NCBI RefSeq assembly: GCF_050313795.1
Contig: NZ_JBNPMC010000001.1
Coordinates: forward strand, 1 to 64,000
Direction: 5' to 3'
DNA from: CAMBRQ01 sp945870325
GTDB lineage: Bacteria; Bacillota; Clostridia; Lachnospirales; Lachnospiraceae
Length of the DNA stretch: 64,000 nucleotides
The notes beneath the pieces were generated by a model, which did no database searches, was not told the DNA's origin, and saw only the letters and a program-made list of their open reading frames with translations. Both the position numbers and the translations under genes were made by a program. Below are positions 26,272 through 34,823 of this stretch, piece after piece (position 1 is the stretch's first letter; the number at the start of each line of letters is the position of its first letter).

Positions 26272-27240
26272 TTATACTACTTCAGTCTTTTGTCTACCAC
26301 CATATTGAGTAACGCTAGATTCCTTTCTATATTCTTTTGAGAAAATAAACATCCACAATATTACCGGCTGAATAATTGCCCCTATTGGTATTCCGTGTAC
26401 CTCCAAAATGCCATCTGCTACTCCTGTCAATGTCGCGTTATTCATACCATGTAGCAACGCACATAACCACACATTTTCAGTTTTCATATATACCCATCCC
26501 AAAAAAATAGCTAAACCAATCACATTAATAAATCTTGCTACAATCATTATTCCTAATCCAGCCTCCTGCCGATTTAGCTGAAAAGTCGTGACCCAAAGTG
26601 GTATATGCCATAATTCCCATATAATACCCAATATAATCACCCCCATACGCTTTCCCACACAACTCTGTAATCTTTTTTGCAAATATCCTCGCCAGGCGAA
26701 CTCTTCTCCTAAAAAATTAAAACAGCTAAGCGCCATTATAGAAGGTATGCCATAAACTTGAGCGATAATATACTTTCCGCAATTAAAATTAACCCCAAAA
26801 ACAGCTAAATAAATCCCTTTAATTACAATTAATGCTCCCACAATTATTGCCATTTTCTTTTGATTCTTAAACGGATATAATGATTCCCCACCATATAAAA
26901 GGCAATAAAAAAATAATAAAAGACTAAAAACAGCGAATAAACTTCTATTCCATATATTCATATATTCTTCTTTCACGATTCCTGCAATACAGATAAATAT
27001 ATAAAGAGAACAACAGCAACTTCCTACTATAAAGATCTTTTGAAAAAAGTCCCTTTTCTTTCCTTTATTAATATACCATTGTCCGAGTATCACTCCGCTT
27101 GTTGGAAGCGTCATAATATATTCACCAAATGCTAATGACATCATGCCAGGTTTAATCCAGGGTACAAATAACCAAGGGACTAGGTAAGCAACCATAAAAA
27201 AAATTATTCTCCTAGCATCCATATTTATTTTTTTCTTCAA
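26272..27240 (-). CDS. CPBP/ABI family intramembrane metalloprotease
   Basis: 322 residues from a TTG start at 27240 with GGAGG 7 nt upstream; the open frame extends to 27291 into the hairpin after the precursor gene. About eight membrane helices. The family triad motifs are all present: EEFAWRGYL (EExxxR), ELWHIPL (with His) and HGMNNA. Bacterial CPBP proteins process prenylated or membrane peptides, and several serve as bacteriocin self-immunity (abi) proteins. Placement between a lanthipeptide precursor and lanC suggests immunity or leader processing. The catalytic residues look intact although lanC is broken. Confidence 0.85.
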   Translation of the reverse strand: MKKKINMDARRIIFFMVAYLVPWLFVPWIKPGMMSLAFGEYIMTLPTSGVILGQWYINKGKKRDFFQKIFIVGSCCCSLYIFICIAGIVKEEYMNIWNRSLFAVFSLLLFFYCLLYGGESLYPFKNQKKMAIIVGALIVIKGIYLAVFGVNFNCGKYIIAQVYGIPSIMALSCFNFLGEEFAWRGYLQKRLQSCVGKRMGVIILGIIWELWHIPLWVTTFQLNRQEAGLGIMIVARFINVIGLAIFLGWVYMKTENVWLCALLHGMNNATLTGVADGILEVHGIPIGAIIQPVILWMFIFSKEYRKESSVTQYGGRQKTEVV

Positions 27241-27275
27241 CACCTTACCTCCTCTTATTAGCACCTTAAATACAC

Positions 27276-27290
27276 TGCGGCTCTGCCGCA
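27276..27290 (-). terminator. Attenuator hairpin between precursor peptide and CPBP genes
   Basis: TGCGGC-AGA-GCCGCA, a short perfect stem 6 nt after the precursor stop, followed by GTGTATTT rather than a full U-tract. Leaky terminators are usual directly after bacteriocin precursor genes, where they raise precursor mRNA over downstream genes. Confidence 0.5.
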
Positions 27291-27296
27291 TTCTTC

Positions 27297-27479
27297 TTAC
27301 AGCATGCAGAAGTCATTCCAGTTGTGGGGGGCAACAGATTTACATTTATTTGCTTTTGTCAAACCAATTGTAACAGTCGCCACTTCACATGGAACACTTG
27401 TACCGATTGACAACGAACCTGCCGATCCATTATTTTCCACATTCCTTAAGTCAAGATCAAAATTATTCTGTTTATTCAT
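27297..27479 (-). CDS. Class I lanthipeptide (nisin-type) precursor peptide, putative
   Basis: 60 residues with a leader carrying FDLDLRNV (residues 7-14), equivalent to the FNLD box recognised by LanB/LanC in nisin-type peptides. The core region begins near residue 22. It has Ser/Thr near Cys (TSVPC, residues 28-32) and further Cys in KCKSV and DFCML, so up to three lanthionine rings are possible. AAGGA lies 8 nt before the ATG, a promoter is upstream and a leaky hairpin is downstream. The broken lanC in the same operon supports the call. No LanB dehydratase or LanT is in the window, so the peptide is probably not matured here. The identity is inferred from the leader, the context and the Cys pattern. 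Confidence 0.6.
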   Translation of the reverse strand: MNKQNNFDLDLRNVENNGSAGSLSIGTSVPCEVATVTIGLTKANKCKSVAPHNWNDFCML

Positions 27480-27543
27480 AGTAATCCTTCTTTTTATTAC
27501 TTTTTTGTTTTACAGCTTTAGGATTCTTTGTTTGTATATTTTT

Positions 27544-27571
27544 AATATATCATTATTTTTTATTTTTTCAA
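27544..27571 (-). promoter_or_regulatory. Promoter of the lanthipeptide operon
   Basis: TTGAAA (27566-27571), 16-nt spacer, TATATT (27544-27549), 65 nt before the precursor ATG, in very AT-rich sequence that lowers certainty. Confidence 0.45.
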
Positions 27572-27649
27572 CTTTCTTTTACATATAATTTATTTTTTTA
27601 TTATTCATTTTATTATATACTGATAAAATATTATTTTCTTTCCTTAGTA

Positions 27650-27678
27650 TTTACATATTTTCTCTTTTGTGTGATAAT
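27650..27678 (+). promoter_or_regulatory. Promoter of the BlaI-M56 operon
   Basis: TTTACA (27650-27655), 17-nt spacer, GATAAT (27673-27678), 38 nt before the BlaI ATG. It is divergent from the lanthipeptide promoter in the same 236-nt gap, so one regulator could act on both. Confidence 0.5.
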
Positions 27679-27715
27679 TTAATAACAAGATTAAATTTAA
27701 AAAAGGAGGTTTGAT

Positions 27716-28105
27716 ATGAAAAAGCGCTTTACAAAAAAACAGTTAGAAATCATGAAAATATTGTGGAACAGCGATAAGCCCTTAATTGCATCTGACATTG
27801 TAAAACAGAACGAAACATTAAATATCAATACTGTTCAAGCCTGTCTTCGTTCACTAGTCGCAAACAAGTCAATTGAAGTGACTGACATAGTCTATAGTGG
27901 CACAGTACTGACAAGACGTTACGCTCCACTTATTTCTAAAGAAGAGTATCTTGATAATACCTATAAGGATATCCTTGGAAAAGGACAAACATTCTCACTA
28001 ATCGCATCTTTAATTGATTCCGAAACAAGTTTAAGCGAATTAGAGGAATTGGAAAAAATAATTGCACAAAAGAAACAAGATATAGAAAGAGGAGGTGAAA
28101 AATAA
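27716..28105 (+). CDS. BlaI/MecI-family transcriptional repressor
   Basis: 129 residues, usual BlaI length. The N-terminal winged helix reads FTKKQLEIMKILWNSDKPLIASDIV (positions about 4-28), with the recognition region NTVQACLRSLVANKS. The C-terminal part forms the dimerisation and cleavage region. BlaI-type repressors are inactivated after a partner M56 sensor protease detects a signal; such a gene follows 1 nt later. AAGGAGG precedes the ATG. The target need not be beta-lactamase: here the likely targets are its own operon and possibly the divergent lanthipeptide genes. Confidence 0.88.
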   Translation: MKKRFTKKQLEIMKILWNSDKPLIASDIVKQNETLNINTVQACLRSLVANKSIEVTDIVYSGTVLTRRYAPLISKEEYLDNTYKDILGKGQTFSLIASLIDSETSLSELEELEKIIAQKKQDIERGGEK

Positions 28106-28106
28106 T

Positions 28107-29257
28107 ATGTCATTTACACTCGGACCATTTTATACATGCTTTATTGTAACACTCTTTCTCATGGGATACCTGCATATAATCATGCATCGATCTTCAATTT
28201 TTTTTGAGCGTACGATAAAGTTTTCATTAATAGGTATTCTTATTATACTCGTTCGTATGGCAATACCTTTTAATCTCCCATTCACTTACACAGTTTTTTC
28301 CTATCAATTATTACCAAGAATAATTGATTTTTCAACAATTCGTGTATCCAACAGTAGCATGAGAGTTGCTGATTTCATATTTATGGCTTGGTTTATTATA
28401 GCGCTTATTTTATTAATACAACTATTTACCCAATATGTGCGACTGCAATATTATCTTTCTAAGTTTTATGTAGAGGATAATGCAAAATATTACCATTTAT
28501 TTGAACTTTTACATAGTCATTACAAAAAGCCAATACAAATTGCAATCATTCCCGAACCAATTTCACCAGCTATCACTGGTTTCTTGAAACCTATATTAAT
28601 TCTTCCTAATATCGATTTTTTTCGGATAAAGAACTAGAATACATCTGTCTGCACGAGGTTGCACATTATAAAAAACACCATCTTTGGTTTGGTCTATTAA
28701 TGGAAATCGTCTGTCGAATACACTGGTGGAACCCATTCGTACAATATCTAAAAAAAGAATTTGCTTTGTTCCTGGAACTATCGAACGACTTTTCTCTCAT
28801 CCAATCCGATCAGAAATTCAATACCACAAATTATGCTGATCTAATTGTGAAAACTGCAAAAAAAATACAAACTGCTAAACATATTGTACCAAGTCGTCTA
28901 ATGAACTTTGCAATAAACAATCAACCCATATTAACTACACGAATTAACTTTATTCTTAACAGCAGAGAATCTATACAACACAAAAAATACTCACACTCAA
29001 TTTTATGTTGTTGTTTTGTGTGTATTGCAGTTCTTTTATCTGTCTTCTTTGTTCCAGAGGCTTCTTTCCGTGAACTCGAAAAAACAGAGACAAATGATGC
29101 AGTACAAATCACCGAAAACAACTCTTATATTTTGGATAACGGAAACGGATATTCCATTTATGTAGGCGGAGAGCATTTTGCAGATATTGACTCTATTCCC
29201 GACGAATTACAAAGTGTACCAATTTACAAGAAAGGAAAACATATTCATGAAAAATAA
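28107..29257 (+). pseudogene. M56/BlaR1-like sensor metalloprotease, frameshifted at a poly-T tract
   Basis: The first frame (ATG at 28107, AGGAGG 10 nt upstream) has four membrane helices and the BlaR1 segment PAITGFLKPILILP, then runs out at 28637. Restoring one T in the seven-T tract at 28616-28622 joins it to DKELEYICLHEVAHYKKHH, with the zinc motif HEVAH. That frame continues through another membrane helix near 29005-29050 and a short outer tail to 29257. The whole would be about 383 residues. BlaR1/MecR1-type proteins cleave themselves and their BlaI partner on sensing an outer ligand; here no penicillin-binding domain follows. As written the protein is truncated before its active site. 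Confidence 0.75.
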
Positions 29258-29509
29258 ACGTAATTTTTTTTAGCCATTATTTGTGCATTTTTTCTAAGTT
29301 TTAATTTAGAATCAACGGTATTGGCCGCATCTTTTTCCACAGCCACTCCCATAGCAATTCATAAAAATATACCCGAAGCAGACTCTCCGGAGATTACACT
29401 GTTTAGTGCTGATATCGGTTGGAAGTTTAAAACTATAAATGGTGTTTTATACAAACGCCAATATAATTACACCACAAAACAATGGATTGGAGATTGGATT
29501 AAAGTTTAA
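29247..29509 (+). pseudogene. Small secreted peptide gene, frameshifted at a poly-T tract in its signal peptide
   Basis: An ATG at 29247 (AAAGGA upstream, overlapping the M56 gene end by 11 nt) gives MKNKRNFF and then TAG. With one more T in the eight-T tract (29263-29270) it continues as a classical signal peptide (LAIICAFFLSFNLESTVLA, cleavage probably after VLA). A mature peptide of about 60 residues follows, ending KRQYNYTTKQWIGDWIKV. The total would be about 87 residues. The mature part is rich in aromatic and basic residues. The family is not identified with certainty. Coupling to BlaI-M56 suggests it is a signal, a sensor ligand or an immunity-type secreted peptide. Confidence 0.6.
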
Positions 29510-29511
29510 AC

Positions 29512-29564
29512 ATACTACAAGAAAGATCCCTTATTGCTAAACAAAGGGATCTTTCTTGTAGTAT
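29512..29564 (+). terminator. Strong terminator-like hairpin after the BlaI-M56-peptide operon
   Basis: A perfect 21-bp stem (arms 29512-29532 and 29544-29564) with an 11-nt loop, starting 2 nt after the peptide stop. The following sequence is AT-rich but has no clean U-tract. Confidence 0.75.
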
Positions 29565-29683
29565 ATTACTAATTATTATTCATCTGTGTAACTTTTTCTA
29601 TAATAGTCACTTTTCTTATGCTGTTCTCAGCATATCGTCGTAAAGGAACTGTCGGGAAATAGATAGTCCGTAAGCGTATAATT

Positions 29684-30792
29684 TGACGTTTACGATTATT
29701 ATAACGACTTTTTTGAGTTGGGTAATAAAATTAGTTTCAACTTCTACAAATTGGCTTTCCCAGACGACGATCCAGTCTATACCCTGAAAAAAGTGATGGA
29801 GAATTTAGATTTTTCAGGTCTGCTTGCCTGTTATTTTGACCGGAGAAGAACCGGATACTAATCCAATCATGTTGCATGCTGTTGTTACTTACGCAAATAT
29901 GCGCGAAGTGCGTGCGGTTGACCGGATTGTAGATTTATGCCAAAGAGGGATGCCTTCTATGACTTCAAATGGAAAAGCGGAAAGGCGAGGTATTGGATGA
30001 ACCGAATTATCAGTTCCTGCATCGGTTAGAGAAAGAGGAACTCATTACGCTTAAACAACTTTATATCGAAGGCACAAAGATAGAGGTCAATGCGAACCGC
30101 TATACATTTGTCTGGAGCGGAACGCTCAATTACCATCTTGCCGGACTGCCGGATACGATAGATACTCTTTATAAAAAATACAACGCCCTCTTATCCGAGT
30201 ATGGATACGGGACAAATATTCGAAGACAGACCTGGAAGTTACATTTATAAGGATGAAAGAAGACCATATGCTGAACGGGCATTTAAACCCACTTAGAATG
30301 TCCAGGTTGCTGTGGAAAATTATTTTATTATCCGCGGATATGAATCTTCTGTATCTGAAGGAAAATGCGGTGGCCAGTTATATCAAACTTCAGGATCATG
30401 AGCAGTGGAACCCCCGTGCCTATAAAGAAGACATCGAGAAGTATTGTAACATGAAGTACGAAGTCTTTAAAGACGAGCATTATTATGCATGCCATGACGG
30501 ACGGGAATTAAGGCATATCCAAACAGAAACCAAAGAACAGGATGGATATACACAGACTTTTGAGGTGTATGAATGTGCAGACTGCAGTGAATGTCCGCAT
30601 AAGGCAAAATGTTTATATAAATATAATGCTGAAAAAGATGCAGAGAAAAATAAGGTTATGAAAACCAATACACGCTGGGAAGAACTAAAGGAAGAATCCC
30701 ACGCCAATATTCAGAGCGAAAATAATATTCTGAACCGCCAGATCCGCTCCATACAGACAGAAAGCCACTTTGGAAACATCGTCGTAGCATGA
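29684..30792 (+). pseudogene. IS1182-family transposase remnant
   Basis: The N-terminal part reads YNDFFELGNKISFNFYKLAF and continues to FDRRRTGY, where a stop interrupts it. Later frames (29969-30250 and 30253-30792) carry NYQFLHRLEKEELITLKQLYIEGTKIE and the Cys-rich CADCSECPHKAKC of IS1182-type DDE transposases. Several frameshifts, internal deletions and loss of the C-terminus (it stops right after ESHFGNI) make it inactive. Probable IS end sequence (GTCGGGAAATAGATAG) is near 29,651-29,666. It marks the right boundary of the damaged island. Confidence 0.8.
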
Positions 30793-31000
30793 GTGTTAGA
30801 ATCCTTTAGCGCAAAAAGAACCGAAATCTGGCATGAGAATTTGATCACAAATCAAATTCTCAAGAGTATCCGAACTGCGAAATCATCAGATTTCAGAGTG
30901 AGTGTACTCGATTGCAAGATTCCAGCTCTTTTTGCGGTTACGGCTTCTTCACGAAATACTCCGATTTGCAATCCACCAGACACATTCCGCGCCGCCGTCC
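30791..31000. repeat. Giant palindrome D (about 210 bp), missing its outer left arm
   Basis: Begins AGTGTTAGAATCC, like element C (42490 region). Its inner arms CGCAAAAAGA...GAAATCT and TCTTTTTGCGG pair. It contains a secondary perfect palindrome GAGAATTTGAT/ATCAAATTCTC (30836-30862). The right side (GTTACGGCTTCTTCACG...ACTCCGA) aligns with the right side of C. The outer right arm has its partner at 25321-25377, on the other side of the island. It ends 36 nt before the galT stop. Confidence 0.6.
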
Positions 31001-31035
31001 ATTCTCAACACGCAACTATCTCCAACTCATTCCCT

Positions 31036-32526
31036 CTATAATGTATTTACAAAGCGCATGAAGGCTTCGCGTCCTTCCTCCGTGCACTTATAAACACCTG
31101 CATCTTCCAATACATGAGTAAATGTAATTCCAACTTCTTCTTTCAACACATCCATTACATTCTCTTTCGTAATGCTGTCGTATTTTGGCAGGAACTTCTC
31201 TACCCACTCTGCATGTTTCTCAATCTTCTCGTTGCTTCTGATATCTTTACCTTCTACGAGATACTCAGCAAGGATCTCTAACTCTTCTTTCAATCTTGCC
31301 GGCAATACCGCCAGTCCCATAACCTCAATCAGACCGATATTCTCTTTCTTAATGTTATGGTACTCTGCATGCGGATGATATACACCCAGTGGATTCTCTT
31401 CTGTCGTAATGTTATTTCTAAGTGTCAGGTCTAACTCATAGATATCTCCCACTTTTCTTGCGATCGGCGTAATCGTATTGTGAGGCTCTCCATCTGTCTC
31501 GGCATAGATGAATGCGGCTTCATCCGTATAGCCTCTCCATACCCCCAGTACATGGTCTGCCAGATCAATCAGTCTCTTCTCATCCTTGCTTCTGATACGA
31601 AGAACGGATAATGGCCATTTTACGATTCCAGCTTCTACATCCTCATATCCCGGAATCGTCACTTCCTTCTCAATCGGTGCTTTTGCCATAGCGAATGTAT
31701 AATGTCCGCCCTGGAAATGGTCGTGGCTTAAGATCGAGCCGCCTACGATCGGAAGATCTGCATTGGATCCCAGGAAGTAATGTGGGAACAACTTAATAAA
31801 ATCAAACAACTTGATGAATGTTGCCTTCTCAATCTTCATCGGCACATGCTGTCCGTTGAATACGATACAGTGTTCATTATAGTATACATATGGAGAATAC
31901 TGGAATCCCCACTTGCTGTCATTTACCGTGATTGGGATGATTCTATGGTTCTCTCGTGCAGGATGATTCAAGCGTCCTGCATATCCTTCATTCTCTACGC
32001 AAAGCAGACATTTTGGATAACTGCTTGCTTTTGCATTCTTGGCTGCTGCAATCGCCTTTGGGTCTTTCTCCGGTTTGGATAAGTTGATCGTAATATCAAT
32101 CTCTCCATAAGGAGAATCCACTTTCCACTTCATGTCTTTCTTTACACGATAGCGACGAATATAGTCGCTGTCCTGGCTGAGTTTATAGTAATAATCGGTT
32201 GCTTCTTTCGGAGATACTTCGTATTTTTTCGCAAATGTCTCCTGCACCTGTGCCGGTCTTGGAACCAGGCAGTTCATTAACTTTGTATCGAACAGATCTC
32301 TGTATCCGATGCTGTTTTCAATGATTCCACGGCTTGCCGCCTCATCTAACAATTCTTTCAGTACGGATTCTAATTCAATCTCTCCTGCTTCAATCTCAAC
32401 ATCTTCATAATCATCTTCATGGAACAGTTCCAGCAGAAGATTCGTTGTATATACTCTCTCACATTCCGGAGTAAGCCCTGTCTGGATACCGTATTCTACT
32501 AATTTTTTTATACTTTTAGATAACAT
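31036..32526 (-). CDS. galT: UDP-glucose--hexose-1-phosphate uridylyltransferase (class II GalT)
   Basis: 496 residues from the ATG at 32526, chosen for AAGGAG 11 nt upstream; the open frame extends seven codons further. This is the Firmicute GalT family of about 500 residues, not the short HIT-type enzyme of E. coli. Conserved patterns include PKCLLCVENEGY (about residue 170), HFQGGHYTFAMAKAP and NVMDVLKEEVGITF. It exchanges galactose-1-phosphate for glucose-1-phosphate on UDP in the Leloir pathway. It follows galK by 73 nt in the same operon; galE is not in the window. Confidence 0.94.
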   Translation of the reverse strand: MLSKSIKKLVEYGIQTGLTPECERVYTTNLLLELFHEDDYEDVEIEAGEIELESVLKELLDEAASRGIIENSIGYRDLFDTKLMNCLVPRPAQVQETFAKKYEVSPKEATDYYYKLSQDSDYIRRYRVKKDMKWKVDSPYGEIDITINLSKPEKDPKAIAAAKNAKASSYPKCLLCVENEGYAGRLNHPARENHRIIPITVNDSKWGFQYSPYVYYNEHCIVFNGQHVPMKIEKATFIKLFDFIKLFPHYFLGSNADLPIVGGSILSHDHFQGGHYTFAMAKAPIEKEVTIPGYEDVEAGIVKWPLSVLRIRSKDEKRLIDLADHVLGVWRGYTDEAAFIYAETDGEPHNTITPIARKVGDIYELDLTLRNNITTEENPLGVYHPHAEYHNIKKENIGLIEVMGLAVLPARLKEELEILAEYLVEGKDIRSNEKIEKHAEWVEKFLPKYDSITKENVMDVLKEEVGITFTHVLEDAGVYKCTEEGREAFMRFVNTL

Positions 32527-32599
32527 CTTCCTGATTCTCCTTTGCAATACTAAGAAAATATTTCACATTTCATCATTTTAACCGATATATCCACGCTGA

Positions 32600-33766
32600 C
32601 TAGATTGCCTTTGCGCCATCACCGATATCTACTACATAGAATTCTGCTTCGTGTCCCACTTTCTCCTTGTATGTCTTTCCAATCTCACCGATAAATGTAT
32701 CAACCGCATCATTCTTCACAATACTTACGGTACATCCGCCGAATCCGCCTCCGGTAATACGGGAACCGATCACTCCCGGCATTGCCTGTGCAAGATCTAC
32801 CAGAATATCAATCTCCTCGCAAGACACTTCGTAATCATATCTCAGAGATTCGTGAGATGCGTTCATCAACTGTCCGAAAAGTTCCACATCCTGGTTCTTA
32901 AGAGCTTCTACGGCACGTACTGTTCTCTGGTTCTCATATACTGCATGTTTTGCACGTTTCTGTCTTACCGGATCTTTGATCGCGTCTTTGTGAGCCTCGA
33001 ATTCTGCCTCTGTCAGGTCTCCCAAAGTATCAATCTCCATTACTTCCTGCAATTCTTTTAATGCAGTCTCACATTCATTTCTTCTGTCGTTGTAAGCGGA
33101 ATCTACCAGGCTGTGCTTTACCTTACTGTTCGTGATCACGATCTTAGCATCCTCTAATACAACCGGCGCATATTCGTATTTTAATGTATTCGTATCCAGG
33201 AAGATCGCATGATCCTTCTTGCCCATAGCACTTGCAAACTGATCCATGATTCCACAGTTACATCCGTTGAAGTTATTCTCAGAATCCTGTCCAATCAGTG
33301 CCACATCTATCATAGACACATCATCAAAACCAAAAGTATCCTTAAGAATCAGACCTGTCAGGACTTCCAAAGATGCGGAAGAAGAAAGTCCTGAACCATT
33401 CGGGATATTTCCGTAGATCAGAATATCCAAACCATGAGTCAACTTGTAACCTCTCTTCTCGAATGCCCACATTACTCCCTTTGGATAATTCGTCCAGTTG
33501 GCATTCTTGTCCGGAACCAGTTCATCAAGACTTGTCTCGATCACTCCCAGTTTTTCAAAGTTCACAGAGTAGAAACGCAACTGTCTGTCTTCTCTGTTTC
33601 TAACGATTCCATAGGTACCAAGCGTCAATGCACATGGGAATACATGACCTCCATTATAATCCGTATGCTCTCCGATCAGATTCACACGTCCCGGCGCGAA
33701 ATATGTATGGACCTCTCCTTCTCCACCGTACACTTCTTTGAACTGCTGAACTAATTTCTCTTTCAT
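32600..33766 (-). CDS. galK: Galactokinase
   Basis: 388 residues from the ATG at 33766, with GGAGG 8 nt upstream. GHMP kinase signatures are complete: GRVNLIGEHTDYNGG (about 25-39), the ATP loop PNGSGLSSSAS (about 120-130), and the C-terminal GGGFGGC (about 340). It phosphorylates galactose at C1, feeding GalT. It is first in the galK-galT operon and divergent from an AraC-type regulator. Confidence 0.96.
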   Translation of the reverse strand: MKEKLVQQFKEVYGGEGEVHTYFAPGRVNLIGEHTDYNGGHVFPCALTLGTYGIVRNREDRQLRFYSVNFEKLGVIETSLDELVPDKNANWTNYPKGVMWAFEKRGYKLTHGLDILIYGNIPNGSGLSSSASLEVLTGLILKDTFGFDDVSMIDVALIGQDSENNFNGCNCGIMDQFASAMGKKDHAIFLDTNTLKYEYAPVVLEDAKIVITNSKVKHSLVDSAYNDRRNECETALKELQEVMEIDTLGDLTEAEFEAHKDAIKDPVRQKRAKHAVYENQRTVRAVEALKNQDVELFGQLMNASHESLRYDYEVSCEEIDILVDLAQAMPGVIGSRITGGGFGGCTVSIVKNDAVDTFIGEIGKTYKEKVGHEAEFYVVDIGDGAKAI

Positions 33767-33841
33767 TGTCATTTCCTCCATGTTTTATTATTTTTTGTTT
33801 TTTTCTTAACCGTCTTGCATAATCGCTTTATCTTATTTATG

Positions 33842-33870
33842 ATTATAATGAGATATGTCCTCATGCACAA
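33842..33870 (-). promoter_or_regulatory. galKT promoter with an inverted repeat in the spacer
   Basis: TTGTGC (33865-33870), 17-nt spacer, perfect TATAAT (33842-33847), 76 nt before galK. The spacer is itself an inverted repeat (ATGAG-N7-CTCAT), a reasonable binding site for the divergent AraC-type protein. Confidence 0.6.
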
Positions 33871-33920
33871 TAAGAATATTTGATAAAATTATAAAAATAT
33901 TGAGGAAATGGTGATTCATT

Positions 33921-34823
33921 ATGCAGTTACACATTGAAAAAGACCAAAAAGAAATAAAACAGCATGGAAACTATGAATTCCCGGTCCATGTAAGTCCGGA
34001 ATCAATCCAATCCTACGAGCAGGGCACCTTCCTATGGCACTGGCACCGCGAGATTGAACTTACCTGGATTATGTCCGGTCAGATTGAGTATTACGTGAAC
34101 GATAAGAAGTACACTCTTTCTGAGGGCGAGGGTCTGTTTAACAACAGCAATGCCCTGCATTCAGGATATATGATCGATGGGAAGGACTGTAATTATCTGT
34201 CCATTACTTTCCATCCCCGTTTCATTTACGGATATGAGAACAGTCTGCTTCAGACCAAATATGTTGACTTCATCACCTCGAATGAAGCATGGCATTCTCT
34301 GAAACTTCGAAAGGATGTTGACTGGCATCAGGAAATCATCCGGAAAGTACAGGAAATCTATCGATTGTCCCTGACTCCTCCGAATGATTATGAATTACAG
34401 GTACATCTGCTCCTGACCGATATCTGGCGAAGATTCTACCTCTACTACGCTTCTCTTCCTGCCAGTGAACATCAGCCACAGAAGCATCTGAAACGACTAA
34501 AAGATATTCTGACTTTCGTACAAAATAATTACACGCAAGAACTGACTCTTGATGATATCGCAGACCATGTAAATATCTGCAAGAGCGAATGCTGCCGTTT
34601 TTTCAAGAAATATATGAAGATGACAATCTTCGATTATATTCTCTTCCTGAGAATCCAGAACAGCCTTCCGCTTCTGATGGAAGGAGAAAGTGTTACAAAG
34701 ATTGCAAGCACAGTAGGTTTCTCCACCTCCGCATACTACGGGCAGATATTCAAGCGGTATATGGGGTGCTCTCCCAGCCAGTATCGAAGAGAACATCTGG
34801 AGGAAACTTCATTTTCTAGTTAA
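33921..34823 (+). CDS. AraC-family regulator, probable regulator of galKT
   Basis: 300 residues: an N-terminal cupin sensor domain (LWHWHREIELTWIMSG, about residues 38-53; FNNSNALHSG) and a C-terminal pair of helix-turn-helices (LTLDDIADHVNICKSECCRFFKK and ITKIASTVGFSTSAYYGQIFK regions, about 210-285). It is divergent from galK, so it probably answers to galactose or a galactoside. Its 3' end overlaps the converging proC by 8 nt. Confidence 0.9.
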   Translation: MQLHIEKDQKEIKQHGNYEFPVHVSPESIQSYEQGTFLWHWHREIELTWIMSGQIEYYVNDKKYTLSEGEGLFNNSNALHSGYMIDGKDCNYLSITFHPRFIYGYENSLLQTKYVDFITSNEAWHSLKLRKDVDWHQEIIRKVQEIYRLSLTPPNDYELQVHLLLTDIWRRFYLYYASLPASEHQPQKHLKRLKDILTFVQNNYTQELTLDDIADHVNICKSECCRFFKKYMKMTIFDYILFLRIQNSLPLLMEGESVTKIASTVGFSTSAYYGQIFKRYMGCSPSQYRREHLEETSFSS

